A stretch of 64,000 nt of DNA from an uncultured Gammaproteobacteria bacterium (GCA_951812785.1 OX638335.1:571630-635629); one strand, 5' to 3'. Counted from the first letter of the stretch, positions 1 to 8,712 are shown. A program made the numbers and translations. The notes: a model not told the origin generated them from the letters alone.

Positions 1-232
1 CTTTAGTGGGAGGCATTAAAAAAATGCATGGGCATACCAAATCGCAAGTACATGATTCAAAATAATTTCCTTCAAGACTCCAGTTGCCAGCCATCAATGC
101 ATTCTCTAAATGAGTGTTTTTATGTTGTTGTCATTGAACAGTATACTCATCAGCCAGTGAAATACAAACTTGTTAAGTGCTTGTTATTATTATAACTATT
201 GTGCCAAGTGTTTATTTTTTAAAGCATTATTT
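1..232. other. Left-edge non-coding stretch
   Basis: I see no convincing gene here. It lies upstream of the DUF2182 gene and probably holds its promoter. DUF2182 genes are often preceded by a DUF1326 gene, but I see no coding sign of one in this stretch. Confidence 0.4.
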
Positions 233-1030
233 ATGACAGTTGAATCAATAAAACTAAATTATTTCAGCCGCGATCATTTGATTGTGTATAGCGCGATGCT
301 GGCAATTTGTTTAGCTGCCTGGAGTTATATGGCTTACATGGGGTGGGCAATGCTACACATGGATGTAGTCGACATGTGGATGCCACCTCGTGCGGGAACC
401 CGATCGTGGCAATTATATGATTTCTGGATGCTGTTTGTTATGTGGGCTGTTATGATGATAGCCATGATGACACCATCAGTGCTTCCCATGGTCTCGTTGT
501 ACGTGACCGTCACTCGCAGTAAAAAATCTAAAGGTCAAGCCTATACGCCAACCATTGTTTTTTTATGCGGTTATTTAATCGCATGGATTTTGTTTAGTAT
601 CATCATCTCATTTGTTCAATATCCTTTGCACATTACCGGTCTGTTGAATCCTATGATGGATAGCCGCAGTTATCTGTTGAGTGGGATAATCCTGCTGTTA
701 GCGGGAATATATCAATGGACACCCTGGAAGGACGCATGTTTAGAATTATGTCGCAGCCCATTACATTACCTAATGACAAGTTGGAGAGAAGGTCATTGGG
801 GAGCTATCCGTATGGGTATACATCACGGTATTTATTGCATTGGTTGTTGCTGGGCGTTGATGGCGGTGATGTTTGCTGTAGGTGTAATGAATGTAATGTG
901 GATGCTAGTCATTGCCTTTTTTGTACTGGCTGAAAAAATTTCGCCTGTTTCTGCTAAGCCCGTAAGGCTAGCTTCAGGTTTGGCTTTGATTAGTTGGGGT
1001 GGCTTTTGGTTGTCGTTATACCCATGGTAA
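233..1030 (+). CDS. DUF2182 predicted metal-binding integral membrane protein
   Basis: This is an inner-membrane protein of about 265 residues with several hydrophobic segments. The DUF2182 hallmarks are visible: a Met-rich segment WAVMMIAMMTPSVLPM near residue 73 and a Cys-rich segment GIYCIGCCWALM near residue 205. The conserved Met and Cys residues are thought to bind metal; the biochemical role of the family is not settled. I chose the ATG giving MTVESIKL because the upstream in-frame ATG at 170 adds an atypical Cys/Tyr-rich stretch before the first membrane helix. The gene stands alone, with 78 bases to the next gene. Family assignment is firm and function is unknown. Confidence 0.8.
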   Translation: MTVESIKLNYFSRDHLIVYSAMLAICLAAWSYMAYMGWAMLHMDVVDMWMPPRAGTRSWQLYDFWMLFVMWAVMMIAMMTPSVLPMVSLYVTVTRSKKSKGQAYTPTIVFLCGYLIAWILFSIIISFVQYPLHITGLLNPMMDSRSYLLSGIILLLAGIYQWTPWKDACLELCRSPLHYLMTSWREGHWGAIRMGIHHGIYCIGCCWALMAVMFAVGVMNVMWMLVIAFFVLAEKISPVSAKPVRLASGLALISWGGFWLSLYPW

Positions 1031-1108
1031 TTAATGACAGCAGTTGAATAATATAGTTTGCTAAACTGCCTTAAACCAACTCTTTGTGGAAAAATTTAAC
1101 CGGAACTC

Positions 1109-1402
1109 ATGATGATAAAAGTTAAAACAAGTGGTATTCACGGAAAAGGATTATTTAGCGCAAAAAAGATCCGCAAAAATACTGTGATTGGCAAGTGCAA
1201 AATAAAGAAAACTAAAAAATCCAAATCAAACATGTATACATTGTGGGTAAAAGATAAACCTTATAATGTGAAATGTGACCTGCGCTTTATTAATCACTCT
1301 AATCAACCAAATGCTGTTTACTATGATGACTTCACAGTAGTTGCACTCAGGGATATTAACAAAGGTGAAGAACTGTTACATGATTATGGCTGGGATGAAT
1401 AA
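1109..1402 (+). CDS. Minimal SET-domain protein
   Basis: This short protein (97 residues) is essentially only a SET fold. It shows the N-terminal motif GIHGKGLFSAKKI, the central FINHSNQPNA motif (RFINHSCxPN in eukaryotic SET proteins) and the C-terminal GEELLHDYG motif, which together form the S-adenosylmethionine and lysine site. Bacterial mini-SET proteins exist but their targets are mostly unknown, so lysine methylation is a family-level inference. The protein is very Lys-rich. Two adjacent ATGs (1109 and 1112) could start it; a GGAA sequence lies just upstream. It is tail-to-tail with the DASS transporter gene. Confidence 0.78.
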   Translation: MMIKVKTSGIHGKGLFSAKKIRKNTVIGKCKIKKTKKSKSNMYTLWVKDKPYNVKCDLRFINHSNQPNAVYYDDFTVVALRDINKGEELLHDYGWDE

Positions 1403-1428
1403 TGGTCTGTGTTGGGTGTACTGTTAAG

Positions 1429-2943
1429 TTAAAAGCCAACGACAGGCTTGATCACTAAGTACGTAAATGCAGTAATCAACACAACAGCAATTATATTCAA
1501 CCATAATCCAGCTTTACACATTTCTGGAATGGTAATGTGACCGGAGCCAAATACAATAGCATTGGGTGGTGTTGCAATTGGCATCATGAAAGCAAAGCTT
1601 GCAGCTAACGTTGCTGGAAATATAAGTAAGTAAGGGTGTACGTCCGCACCAATAGCCATGCCTGCAAGAATAGGGACTAGAGTCGCCGTAGTAGCAGTAT
1701 TGGAGGTAAGCTCAGTTAGGAAAATAACACTGCTACAGATAATCAACACAAATAATAATTCGGGAACATTATGAAGAAACAATGCTTGTGAGCCGATATA
1801 TTCGGCAACTCCGTTAGTCTTGATTGCCTTGGCGAGAGTAAGCCCTCCACCAAACAAAATAAAAACTCCCCAGGGTAATTTTTTTGCTGTTGGCCAATCA
1901 AGTACAAATACTTTTTGTTTGAAGTTGACTGGAATGATAAACAATAACATCGCCGCTAGCATTGCAATGCCAGGATCACTCAGTTGATGTAGCGGTTGAA
2001 TGGCTTGTTGATTAATGGTGACAGTAATCCCTTGTAACAAAGGTCTGGTGATCCAAACAATGACTGTCGCGAGGAAAATAAAAATGGTAATTTTTTGGCC
2101 GCGATCCATTTTGCTCTGCTGTTTTGTCAGTGTTGCCGATTGTTGATTAAGTGCGTTGGCTTGAAATGGAAATACTAGCCTAGTTAATACCAGCCATATT
2201 ATCGGTAAGAAAATAATAGCTAGAGGGGCAGCAAAAGAGAGCCACTTAATAAAACTAATCTCTAGCTGAAATTCGCTGCTGATGCTGTCTTCCAGAAAGC
2301 TGGCTAAAAATAGATTAGGAGCAGTGCCAATTAAAGTCATAGTCCCGCCGACCGATGCTGCGTAAGCAATACCAAGCATCATGCAGCGGGCAAAATTGTG
2401 TTGGCTGAGATTGGCAAAGCCTTCATGCTGATGTCTTGTATACAGGGCAATCACACTTAAACCTATAGGCAACATGACGGCGGTGGTGGCCGTATTTGAA
2501 ATGAAGGCGCTTAACACGGCAGATGAAAACATGAATCCGGCAACAATCCTTTTATGATTATTGCCAACCATAGCCAATACGGTATTGGCTAATCTGTGAT
2601 CTAATTTCCAACGTTGCATAGCAAGTGCAATCAAAAATCCCCCCATAAACAAGAAAATCAGATGGGATGCATACGGAGCAGTAGTAGCCTTGATGTCTGC
2701 AATATTAAGTAAGGGGAACATGGCAATTGGGAGTAGTGCGGTAGCACTAATATCAATGGCCTCAGATAGCCACCAAATTGCCATCCAAACAGTCATGCAA
2801 AGCGTTGTTTTTGCTGAGAAAGTAAGCGGAATTAACGCTTTATGGATATCGACATATTGGTCAGGTAGGGCAAAGTATAGGCATAAAGCAGCCAATGGCC
2901 CGACAAAGAACCCAGTACGTTGAACAACGAATTGCATAGACAA
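1429..2943 (-). CDS. DASS/SLC13-family sodium:anion symporter
   Basis: This inner-membrane transporter of about 504 residues carries the two repeated SNT signatures of the divalent anion:Na+ symporter family, SNTATTAVMLPIG in the first half and TSNTATTATLVPIL in the second. Each SNT contacts the carboxylate or sulfate substrate and Na+. Its length fits the family. Substrates in the family include dicarboxylates, sulfate and taurine-like sulfonates, and the sequence alone does not decide among them. Its start codon is only about 30 bases from moaA on the other strand, so the two divergent promoters must overlap or lie inside the neighbouring genes. Confidence 0.85.
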   Translation of the reverse strand: MSMQFVVQRTGFFVGPLAALCLYFALPDQYVDIHKALIPLTFSAKTTLCMTVWMAIWWLSEAIDISATALLPIAMFPLLNIADIKATTAPYASHLIFLFMGGFLIALAMQRWKLDHRLANTVLAMVGNNHKRIVAGFMFSSAVLSAFISNTATTAVMLPIGLSVIALYTRHQHEGFANLSQHNFARCMMLGIAYAASVGGTMTLIGTAPNLFLASFLEDSISSEFQLEISFIKWLSFAAPLAIIFLPIIWLVLTRLVFPFQANALNQQSATLTKQQSKMDRGQKITIFIFLATVIVWITRPLLQGITVTINQQAIQPLHQLSDPGIAMLAAMLLFIIPVNFKQKVFVLDWPTAKKLPWGVFILFGGGLTLAKAIKTNGVAEYIGSQALFLHNVPELLFVLIICSSVIFLTELTSNTATTATLVPILAGMAIGADVHPYLLIFPATLAASFAFMMPIATPPNAIVFGSGHITIPEMCKAGLWLNIIAVVLITAFTYLVIKPVVGF

Positions 2944-2972
2944 TTTAAAATCCGTAAAATTATTAGTAGCGA

Positions 2973-3995
2973 ATGTTACACATGACTGAATTGAACGACC
3001 AATACAATCGAAGCATGCGAGATTTGCGTATCTCGGTGACAGATCGTTGTAACTTTCGTTGCACCTATTGTATGCCGAAACAAGTGTTTAATTCTAAGCA
3101 TCAGTTTCTAGTGCGCAATGACTTGTTGTCATTTGAAGAGGTTACCCGACTAGCGCAATTATTTGTTAACAACGGCGTGCGTAAATTACGTTTGACTGGC
3201 GGTGAGCCCATGTTGCGTAAGAACCTTGATGTGCTGATTGCCGAACTCAGCAAAATTTCCGGTGTTGAAGATATTGCTTTAACAACCAATGCATCGTTAC
3301 TTACTTTAGCAAAAGCATGCGAATTGAAACGAGCTGGTTTGCATCGAATTACAGTGAGTTTAGACGCAATCAATCAAGATACTTTTATGCGAATGAATGA
3401 CATGAAAGTATCTGTGCAAAAAGTATTGGACGGTATTGATAATGCGCGTAGTGCCGGATTTGAGTCGATTAAAGTGAATATGGTAGTGCAGAAAGGTGTT
3501 AATGAAGATGATATTTTGCCCATGGCTGAATATTTTAAAGGCACAGGTAATATATTGCGCTTCATCGAATTCATGGATGTTGGCAATACCAATGGTTGGA
3601 ACATGCAGCAAGTGGTTTCCGGGCAAGAAATTGTAGATTGCATTCAACAGAAATTTCCCATGCAACCTACAGATCCTGATTACACAGGTGAAGTGGCTAA
3701 ACGCTGGCGTTATAAAGATGGCGGCGGCGAGATTGGTCTAATTACTTCAGTGACTCAAGCATTTTGTGGGGATTGTAATCGCCTACGTCTTTCAGCAGAA
3801 GGAAGTATCTATACTTGTTTGTTCGCTTCTCAAGGTGTCGATTTGCGCCGTCTTTTACGTCAAGGTGCTTCAGATGAATTTATTAATGAAGTGATTACCA
3901 ATACATGGAAAGATCGTAGTGATCGTTACTCTGAAGTGAGAGGCAAAGGCAATAACGTCGTCCACAAAGTAGAAATGTCTTATATCGGTGGCTAA
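2973..3995 (+). CDS. moaA: GTP 3',8-cyclase MoaA
   Basis: MoaA is the radical SAM enzyme that starts molybdenum cofactor synthesis by rearranging GTP to 3',8-cyclo-H2GTP. The N-terminal cluster motif CNFRCTYC (residues 26-33) binds the SAM-coordinating [4Fe-4S] cluster. A GGEP motif follows near residue 79. A C-terminal FCGDCNRLRLS motif with a later Cys (YTCLF) supplies the second cluster. Length (340) is normal. Translation may start at 2973 or at the second Met (2982). The stop overlaps the GTG start of the globin gene by 8 bases, so the two are probably translationally coupled. The other moa genes here are moaB and moaE. Confidence 0.95.
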   Translation: MLHMTELNDQYNRSMRDLRISVTDRCNFRCTYCMPKQVFNSKHQFLVRNDLLSFEEVTRLAQLFVNNGVRKLRLTGGEPMLRKNLDVLIAELSKISGVEDIALTTNASLLTLAKACELKRAGLHRITVSLDAINQDTFMRMNDMKVSVQKVLDGIDNARSAGFESIKVNMVVQKGVNEDDILPMAEYFKGTGNILRFIEFMDVGNTNGWNMQQVVSGQEIVDCIQQKFPMQPTDPDYTGEVAKRWRYKDGGGEIGLITSVTQAFCGDCNRLRLSAEGSIYTCLFASQGVDLRRLLRQGASDEFINEVITNTWKDRSDRYSEVRGKGNNVVHKVEMSYIGG

Positions 3996-4395
3996 CCAGA
4001 ATTCTTTTTATGAGCGTATTGGCGGTCAAACAGAGATAACCAAACTAGCTAATCAATTTTATGATGTCATGCAGCGTGATGCAGTTGCCAGCCATGTTCT
4101 AAATTTACATCCCGACAACTTAACGCGCTCCCGCAAACGATTAGCTAACTATCTTTGTGAGTGGTTTGGCGGGCCTAAATTATTTGGTGAGATTTATGTC
4201 AATCCCGAATGGCTAAAGCTCAGGCACAAACATTTAAATATTGGTGTTGAAGAGAGAGATCAATGGATGCATTGTATGATCACTGCTATGCGTGAGTTAA
4301 ATTACCCCACACACACAGTTACAACAAGAACTTGGCAAAACATTTTTCCAAGTAGCAGGTTTTATGCGCACTCGTGTTTAAACTATTTGCCTTGA
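3988..4395 (+). CDS. Group II-type truncated hemoglobin, frameshifted C-terminus
   Basis: This is a small 2-on-2 globin starting YERIGGQTEI, with YLCEWFGGPKLF, the HKHLNIG segment (proximal His region) and ERDQWMHCM containing the conserved Trp. Such globins bind O2 or NO. It starts at a GTG inside the last codons of moaA. The family-like C-terminus is not in the frame that reaches 4395. After NYPTHT a CACACACA tract occurs, and the next frame gives QLQQELGKTFFQVAGF and stops at 4381, which is the expected end of the family. The gene is therefore frameshifted in a dinucleotide repeat, or the sequence has an error there. Confidence 0.75.
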   Translation: MANQNSFYERIGGQTEITKLANQFYDVMQRDAVASHVLNLHPDNLTRSRKRLANYLCEWFGGPKLFGEIYVNPEWLKLRHKHLNIGVEERDQWMHCMITAMRELNYPTHTVTTRTWQNIFPSSRFYAHSCLNYLP

Positions 4396-4920
4396 TTATC
4401 TCTCTAGCAAGCGAGGAATAAGCTCAACTAAATTACACGGGCGATGACGATAGTCTAATTGCTGGCTAATCAACTTATCCCATGCATCTGCACATGCACC
4501 TGAAGAACCCGGCAAGCAGAAAATATATGTGCCGTTAGCAACACCTGCCGTTGCACGAGACTGCAATGTTGAGGTGCCAATAGTCTCGAAGGATAACACT
4601 CTGAACATTTCGCCAAAGCCCTGTATTTCTTTATCCAATAAGGGTTTCACAGCTTCTGGCGTGCCATCACGGCCGGTAACACCTGTTCCACCTGTAGTGA
4701 TAATGACTTGAGGTTTTTGTTCTACAATCCAGCGCGATACAGTTGCGCGTATTTGGTAAATATCATCGGCTACAATTGTCTTCTCGCATAGCGAATGGCC
4801 TGCTTGTTTAAGGCGGGTAACCAGTAACTTGCCAGACTTATCATCTTCTTCGGTGCGTGAGTCTGAAATAGTCAGCACTGCAATGGATAAGGGGATTAAC
4901 TTCCTGTTTTTATCTATCAT
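4396..4920 (-). CDS. moaB: Molybdenum cofactor biosynthesis protein MoaB
   Basis: This is a MogA/MoaB-family protein of 174 residues. It shows the molybdopterin-binding signature TTGGTGVTGRDGTPEA and the later LPGSSGACADAWDKLI segment. MoaB-type proteins bind or adenylylate molybdopterin before molybdate insertion. Length and motif spacing match MoaB rather than MoeA. It lies opposite moaA and the globin gene and converges on them; the stop is one base after the end of the globin reading frame. The DUF2007 gene sits 24 bases upstream on the same strand and may be cotranscribed. Confidence 0.92.
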   Translation of the reverse strand: MIDKNRKLIPLSIAVLTISDSRTEEDDKSGKLLVTRLKQAGHSLCEKTIVADDIYQIRATVSRWIVEQKPQVIITTGGTGVTGRDGTPEAVKPLLDKEIQGFGEMFRVLSFETIGTSTLQSRATAGVANGTYIFCLPGSSGACADAWDKLISQQLDYRHRPCNLVELIPRLLER

Positions 4921-4944
4921 AAATGCTCTTTAGGTAAATGTTCT

Positions 4945-5166
4945 TTAAGCAATAATTTTTGCCTCGCCCCAGTTCTCAATGACTTGCGTGGCTTGGCTGT
5001 AATCATTTTCTTCGACTACTACTCTAATGAATCCGTTAGCCGGAAGCTCACCCATTGCGCCTTGGAGATATTCACCAAGAATATTTGAGGCAATACCTTC
5101 GTTCTCTAGTAAACCCTTAACAATATGAGCTTCTAAAGAGTTTAATGCGTGAAATACGGTTTTCAT
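4945..5166 (-). CDS. DUF2007 small protein
   Basis: This 73-residue soluble protein matches the DUF2007 (putative signal-transducing protein) pattern. It has an N-terminal ALNSLEAHIVKGLLENEGI helix followed by the conserved GELPANGFIRVVVEEND segment and a C-terminal acidic helix. The fold resembles PII-like or ACT-like ferredoxin folds in the family, with no established ligand. It lies upstream of moaB on the same strand with a short gap, so the two may share a transcript. No link to cofactor synthesis is proven. Confidence 0.75.
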   Translation of the reverse strand: MKTVFHALNSLEAHIVKGLLENEGIASNILGEYLQGAMGELPANGFIRVVVEENDYSQATQVIENWGEAKIIA

Positions 5167-5269
5167 CAGTGGTGTATAGATTATTGTTTAAAACGATTAT
5201 TATGCAAACTACCATAAGCGAAAAGTGTATTACCAGCAGTGATCAAACTTAAACGACTTTAATTATTGT

Positions 5270-5710
5270 ATGAAAGTAGAAATTTTCAGTCAGCCATATA
5301 ATCCATGGGAATGGGTGCAATCATATCAGGATGAACAGGCGCAGCTGGAGCATGATTTTGGTGCAACGCTGGTATTTGTTGGCACTATGCGGGACTTTAA
5401 TCAAGGTGATAATGTGGAGTCTATGTTTCTCGAACACTATCCTGGGATGACCGAGAAAAATTTAGAAAAAATCATCAACCATGCTATGAGCGAATGGAAT
5501 CTTATTGATGTATGTATTGCCCACAGGGTGGGAGATGTATTTCCGGGAGATTCTATTGTATGTGTGGCGGTATGGTCTTCACATCGCAAACAAGCTTATG
5601 AGGCCAGTAGAATGATTATGGAAACATTAAAATCAACTGCGCCATTTTGGAAGAAAGAAAAGTTGGAACAACAAAGTCGGTGGGTGGAAAAAAATACAAA
5701 AGGGTTTTAG
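5270..5710 (+). CDS. moaE: Molybdopterin synthase catalytic subunit MoaE
   Basis: MoaE joins MoaD thiocarboxylate sulfur to precursor Z to make molybdopterin. Visible features are the EHYPGMTEK segment, HRVGDVFPGDSIVCVAV (the conserved HRxG and G-D-x-x-V signature), SSHRKQAYEA, and the C-terminal APFWKKE with the active-site Lys. Length 146 is typical. moaD and moaC are not in the window, so the pathway genes must be dispersed. It is divergent from the DUF2007 gene with about 100 bases between the starts. Confidence 0.94.
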   Translation: MKVEIFSQPYNPWEWVQSYQDEQAQLEHDFGATLVFVGTMRDFNQGDNVESMFLEHYPGMTEKNLEKIINHAMSEWNLIDVCIAHRVGDVFPGDSIVCVAVWSSHRKQAYEASRMIMETLKSTAPFWKKEKLEQQSRWVEKNTKGF

Positions 5711-5994
5711 GTTTATAAATTTATTTCTATTTTTAAGTTATCAATCCCTAATTTTAATAGCTGCCGACATGCTGTAATTAAAAACGTAAAATTAATAGGC
5801 AAAGTGGGAGCGGCTATAATGGTTAGAATGACTAGTGAATATTAGTCCATTGTTAATAGAGAATATAATGTAACTTTTAACATGTTGTAACAATTCAGTA
5901 AAACTTAGCTGCTTGGATTTAGTTATAATATTTTCAGTAACTACAAACGCAGAGATAAGTAAGATCTTATAAGTCTTTCGGGGTGCCGATATTT
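5711..5994. other. Intergenic stretch, AT-rich
   Basis: No gene is recognisable. The stretch separates moaE from the accessory region that begins with the beta-helix relic, and is more AT-rich than its neighbours. I see no clear terminator after moaE. Confidence 0.4.
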
Positions 5995-6230
5995 ACTAAC
6001 TATGCGGTTTTCCCGTATTCCCTAAGCGTCTTTTTCAAAGTGTACCATGGAGTTTCTCTCGTGTATCTATACGCATTGTTCAGATCTCCTGGTCTTGGTG
6101 TTCGTTTTCCATGCTTCGCCACAATGGGCGATGTCGTAAATTTTCGTGCTGCCGTAAACCCACGCGTTACCATAAACTTTAGTGTCGCCATAAACGGAAG
6201 TAATGCCGTAAACTGGTCATAGTTTAATCA
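5995..6230 (-). pseudogene. Relic of a hexapeptide-repeat (left-handed beta-helix) protein
   Basis: On the minus strand about 25 codons near 6125-6215 read as a run of hexapeptide repeats of the type VYGDTKVYGNAWVYG, each turn having a small residue and a Val or Ile at fixed places. No start codon or complete domain accompanies them, and the reading frame degrades to the left. The repeats are of the same type as those at 55.6-56.3 kb, so this organism carries more than one member of the family. I call it a decayed fragment. Confidence 0.55.
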
Positions 6231-6428
6231 AGACCAACCCTGCGCGGATTGGATGCGCGCCACTGTATTGCCGATGGAAACAACCAGCCTTTCGGTGCTG
6301 GATCACGGACCAAGGGGGCGTCTTTGGAGGCGATGCTGGAGGCCAGAAAAATAAGACTAAGCTATCGGATATTATCGGGCATAATCAGGTACAAGAATCG
6401 GGTGTTACCCGTTGCAAATAAGGTATGC

Positions 6429-7478
6429 ATGAAAGAGCCACTGATCACTGTTGGACAGGATATTTTGCAGCTTATCGCTGAAATCGATGAGTTCAAAGGC
6501 CAATGGCAGGCATTAAAAACACTCTCACCGGAACGCTTACAACAATTGCGTAAGGTGGCCACTATAGAAAGTGTTGGCTCATCTACGCGGATTGAGGGGG
6601 CAAAGCTCTCTGATGTCCAGGTGGAAACGCTGCTTTCAAACCTCAGTTCCACCTCTTTTAACACCTGTGATGAGCAAGAAGTGGCAGGATATGCCGAAGC
6701 GATGGACTTAGTGTTTCAAGCCTGTGAAGACCTGCATCTTACCGAAAACCATATCCGTCAATTACATCAGACTTTGCTCCGTCACAGCACCAAGGATGAT
6801 CGGCATCGCGGCTCTTACAAAACACTCGCCAACCATGTGGTAGCAAAAGACGCTGATGGACGTGAAATTGGTGTCGTGTTTGAAACAGCAACGCCATTTG
6901 ATACGCCTAGAGAAATGGAAGAGTTAGTGCGATGGGCATCCAAAGCTTTTGATGAATCGGCCATGCATCCGTTGCTTATTATCGCTGTTTTCAATGTGGT
7001 GTTTTTGGCCGTCCATCCGTTTCAGGATGGTAATGGCAGGCTCTCACGGATTTTAACCACGTTGCTGCTGTTACGGGCAGGCTATGAATATGTGCCTTAT
7101 GCTTCGCTGGAAAGCATTGTTGAAGAGAATAAAGACCTCTATTACAAAGCGCTTCGGCGTACCCAAACTACGCTTAATAATAATCCTGATTGGGAACCTT
7201 AGTTAGGTTTTTTCCTGCGCTGCCTGAAAAAACAAAAGGTCAATCTTGCCGTTAAGGTAGAGCAAGAAAAGACTGCCAGTGATACCTCATTACCGTTACT
7301 TTCTGTTCAGGTGTTGAAGCTCTTGGAAGAGCATGGGCGTTTAACGATTGCGCAGATGGTGGAATATACAGGCGGGAATCAAAACACATTGAAAATTAGG
7401 TTGCGTGAGCTGGTTAGTGAAGGGCGTATTCAGAGACATGGGAAGGCACGGGCAACTTGGTACAGATTGGCTAACTAA
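6429..7478 (+). pseudogene. Fic-domain AMPylase gene interrupted by an amber codon
   Basis: Fic proteins transfer AMP or other phosphate-containing groups to target hydroxyls. This one has an N-terminal inhibitory motif (SSTRIEG), the catalytic motif HPFQDGNGRLSR, and a winged-helix C-terminus (VLKLLEEHGRLTIAQMVEY). The start at 6429 gives MKEPLITVGQD, the usual family start. At 7200-7202 a TAG stops the frame directly after DWEP; the reading continues in the same frame as LGFFLRCLKKQ to a TAA at 7476-7478. Relatives normally have Trp at that position, so a single TGG-to-TAG change is the simplest explanation. A product of about 257 residues would keep the catalytic domain but lose the DNA-binding tail. 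Confidence 0.8.
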
Positions 7479-7499
7479 TGAAACAATTATAGGTAAAAG

Positions 7500-7761
7500 A
7501 TGTTTGAGCAAGTATTCAAAAGTATAGATGATGTCCTTCGACAAAAAGCAGGCTGCGCCAAAAAAGGAAGATGGATCATTTGATCACGATGTGGCATTGA
7601 TCGGTGATGATCTTATCGAATGTGTGAATGACAAATTTTTTCCATACTTGAAAGGTTTCAAGCAGCGCGCAACCAGCTCCGATACGATTGAATATAAAAT
7701 CGGGGAAATATTCGGAGAAATTAAAAACAAGTTTCAGAGTGGTTATTCTCTTCGTGACGCG
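7500..7761 (+). pseudogene. hsdM: Type I methyltransferase HsdM, N-terminal relic
   Basis: The start MFEQVFKSIDDVLRQKAGC matches the beginning of one HsdM family. Reading then shifts frame, and the next segment CVNDKFFPYLKGFKQ and TIEYKIGEIFGEIKNKFQSG matches HsdM about 100 residues further on, so there is an internal deletion plus a frameshift. The fragment stops abruptly where the IS481-like fragment begins. The catalytic motifs are missing. A winged-helix Fic gene beside a type I R-M gene is a common defence-locus neighbourhood. Confidence 0.75.
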
Positions 7762-7961
7762 CTAGATACGTTGCCCAGTTCTTCTGCTAAGTTGAGCAAG
7801 CCCGCCTTGTGTTTAAGGATTGGATTGTTAGTATGAAGCATGAGAGTTACCTGCCTTTTTGATTTGATTTAAAGATTTCAACACCTTTATCAAAACGGGT
7901 AACTCTCGCTTTTGCAACCCTTGTGGATTGCTAATTGTCAGATCGGGTCTGAACTATTACA
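7762..7961 (-). mobile_element. 200-bp left-end fragment of the IS481-like element
   Basis: The minus strand starts at 7961 with the left terminal sequence TGTAATAGTTCAGACCCGAT. It continues through the leader hairpin and the first codons of the transposase, and ends at a CTAG tetranucleotide. The fragment at 47952-48151 has the same two limits. It truncates the hsdM relic. Confidence 0.85.
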
Positions 7962-8058
7962 GATCATGGATAAAGCTCGCCTCTTAGTTGGTAGCGTCAT
8001 GTCTCCGTGTTCCCCATGAGTTGTAGCCACTCTGTTTCCCGACCTTGGTCGATTGAGC

Positions 8059-8168
8059 GCATAACGTTTGCTCAGCGGCTTTTGGTGGCGGGTGTTTTGT
8101 GCTAAACATGGCGAAGCCATGCACAAAAGACGCACAGTACTAAAAGTCCGTTGGAGCTATTTGTTAGC
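8059..8168 (-). other. Integron-type attC recombination site
   Basis: Read on the minus strand, the end of the antitoxin gene is followed by GCTAACAAATAGCTCCAACG and, about 90 bases on, by CCGCTGAGCAAACGTTATGC. The two ends are imperfect inverted complements: GCATAACGTTTGCTCAGCGG lines up with the first arm, with an extra unpaired base. Between them is a second palindrome, TTTTGTGC with GCACAAAA and ATGGC with GCCAT. This is the folded-hairpin plan of attC sites that IntI integrases use, and it sits directly 3' of a gene as cassettes require. No integrase gene is visible. Confidence 0.65.
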
Positions 8169-8438
8169 TGCTTTATCAACTAGTTGCCCATCAACATATT
8201 TGTGTAAAACACTAGATACGAGTGTTTGATATGGCATTCCTTCTTTGAGTGCTCTTGCTTGCAAAGAATGAAGATCTCTTGATGACAGACGAATGTTTAT
8301 ACGTACATCTTCTTTAAAAGTAGCTTCTGCAACAGCTCTATGTTCTGTTATTTGTTTTTTGATGTTTTTGCTTTTTTTAAGCATCCCTTTATCAAAGGCT
8401 TCAAGGATTTCACTTTCTTCAGAGTTTAATTTATTCAT
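8157..8438 (-). CDS. BrnA/CopG-like antitoxin of a toxin-antitoxin cassette
   Basis: This small protein (about 93 residues from MNKLNSEE) ends with a ribbon-helix-helix type segment: INIRLSSRDLHSLQARA and MPYQTLVSSVLHKYVDG. It is the usual antitoxin partner of BrnT-like toxins, binding the toxin and repressing the operon. I chose the start at 8438 because GGTGG lies just upstream and the ATG overlaps the stop of the toxin gene, as is usual in these pairs; an in-frame ATG at 8471 would lie well inside the toxin gene. Its 3' end runs into the attC site. Confidence 0.75.
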   Translation of the reverse strand: MNKLNSEESEILEAFDKGMLKKSKNIKKQITEHRAVAEATFKEDVRINIRLSSRDLHSLQARALKEGMPYQTLVSSVLHKYVDGQLVDKAANK

Positions 8439-8712
8439 TTGAGCCACCAAGATAATGTTTTGTAGCTTCACGGCTAGGAATGATTGTTTTTAAAAATATC
8501 TTTTCTTTATCTTCAACAAAGGGTACGAGGTACGCATAATCTTCGATTAAGACAACAGAAATTTTCTGGCTTGGATAGCGTTCCTGATTTGGGTGATCGT
8601 AGATATCTACTTCATTTCCCAGTTGTATATGAAGAACAACTTCCTCAAATGAAATATTTCTTTCATTTATGAGGGTGTTATTTTTATCCGAATTCCAAGC
8701 GTAAGTCTTCAT
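8431..8712 (-). CDS. BrnT-like ribonuclease toxin
   Basis: The protein is 93 residues long. Features include the N-terminal YAWNSDKN segment, NISFEEVVLHI, DIYDHPNQERYPSQKI and the strongly conserved YLVPFVEDKEKIFLKTIIPS ending, all typical of BrnT/DUF4258-like mRNA interferases with an RNase-A-like or RelE-like fold. It precedes and overlaps its antitoxin gene. Toxin first, antitoxin second is the BrnTA order. Presence in an integron cassette fits the known enrichment of toxin-antitoxin pairs in cassette arrays, where they help stabilise the array. Confidence 0.78.
   Translation of the reverse strand: MKTYAWNSDKNNTLINERNISFEEVVLHIQLGNEVDIYDHPNQERYPSQKISVVLIEDYAYLVPFVEDKEKIFLKTIIPSREATKHYLGGSNE

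Noticed and set aside
3101-3665. Minus-strand open frames inside moaA
   Set aside because: They are antisense to a conserved gene with intact motifs and lack ribosome sites.
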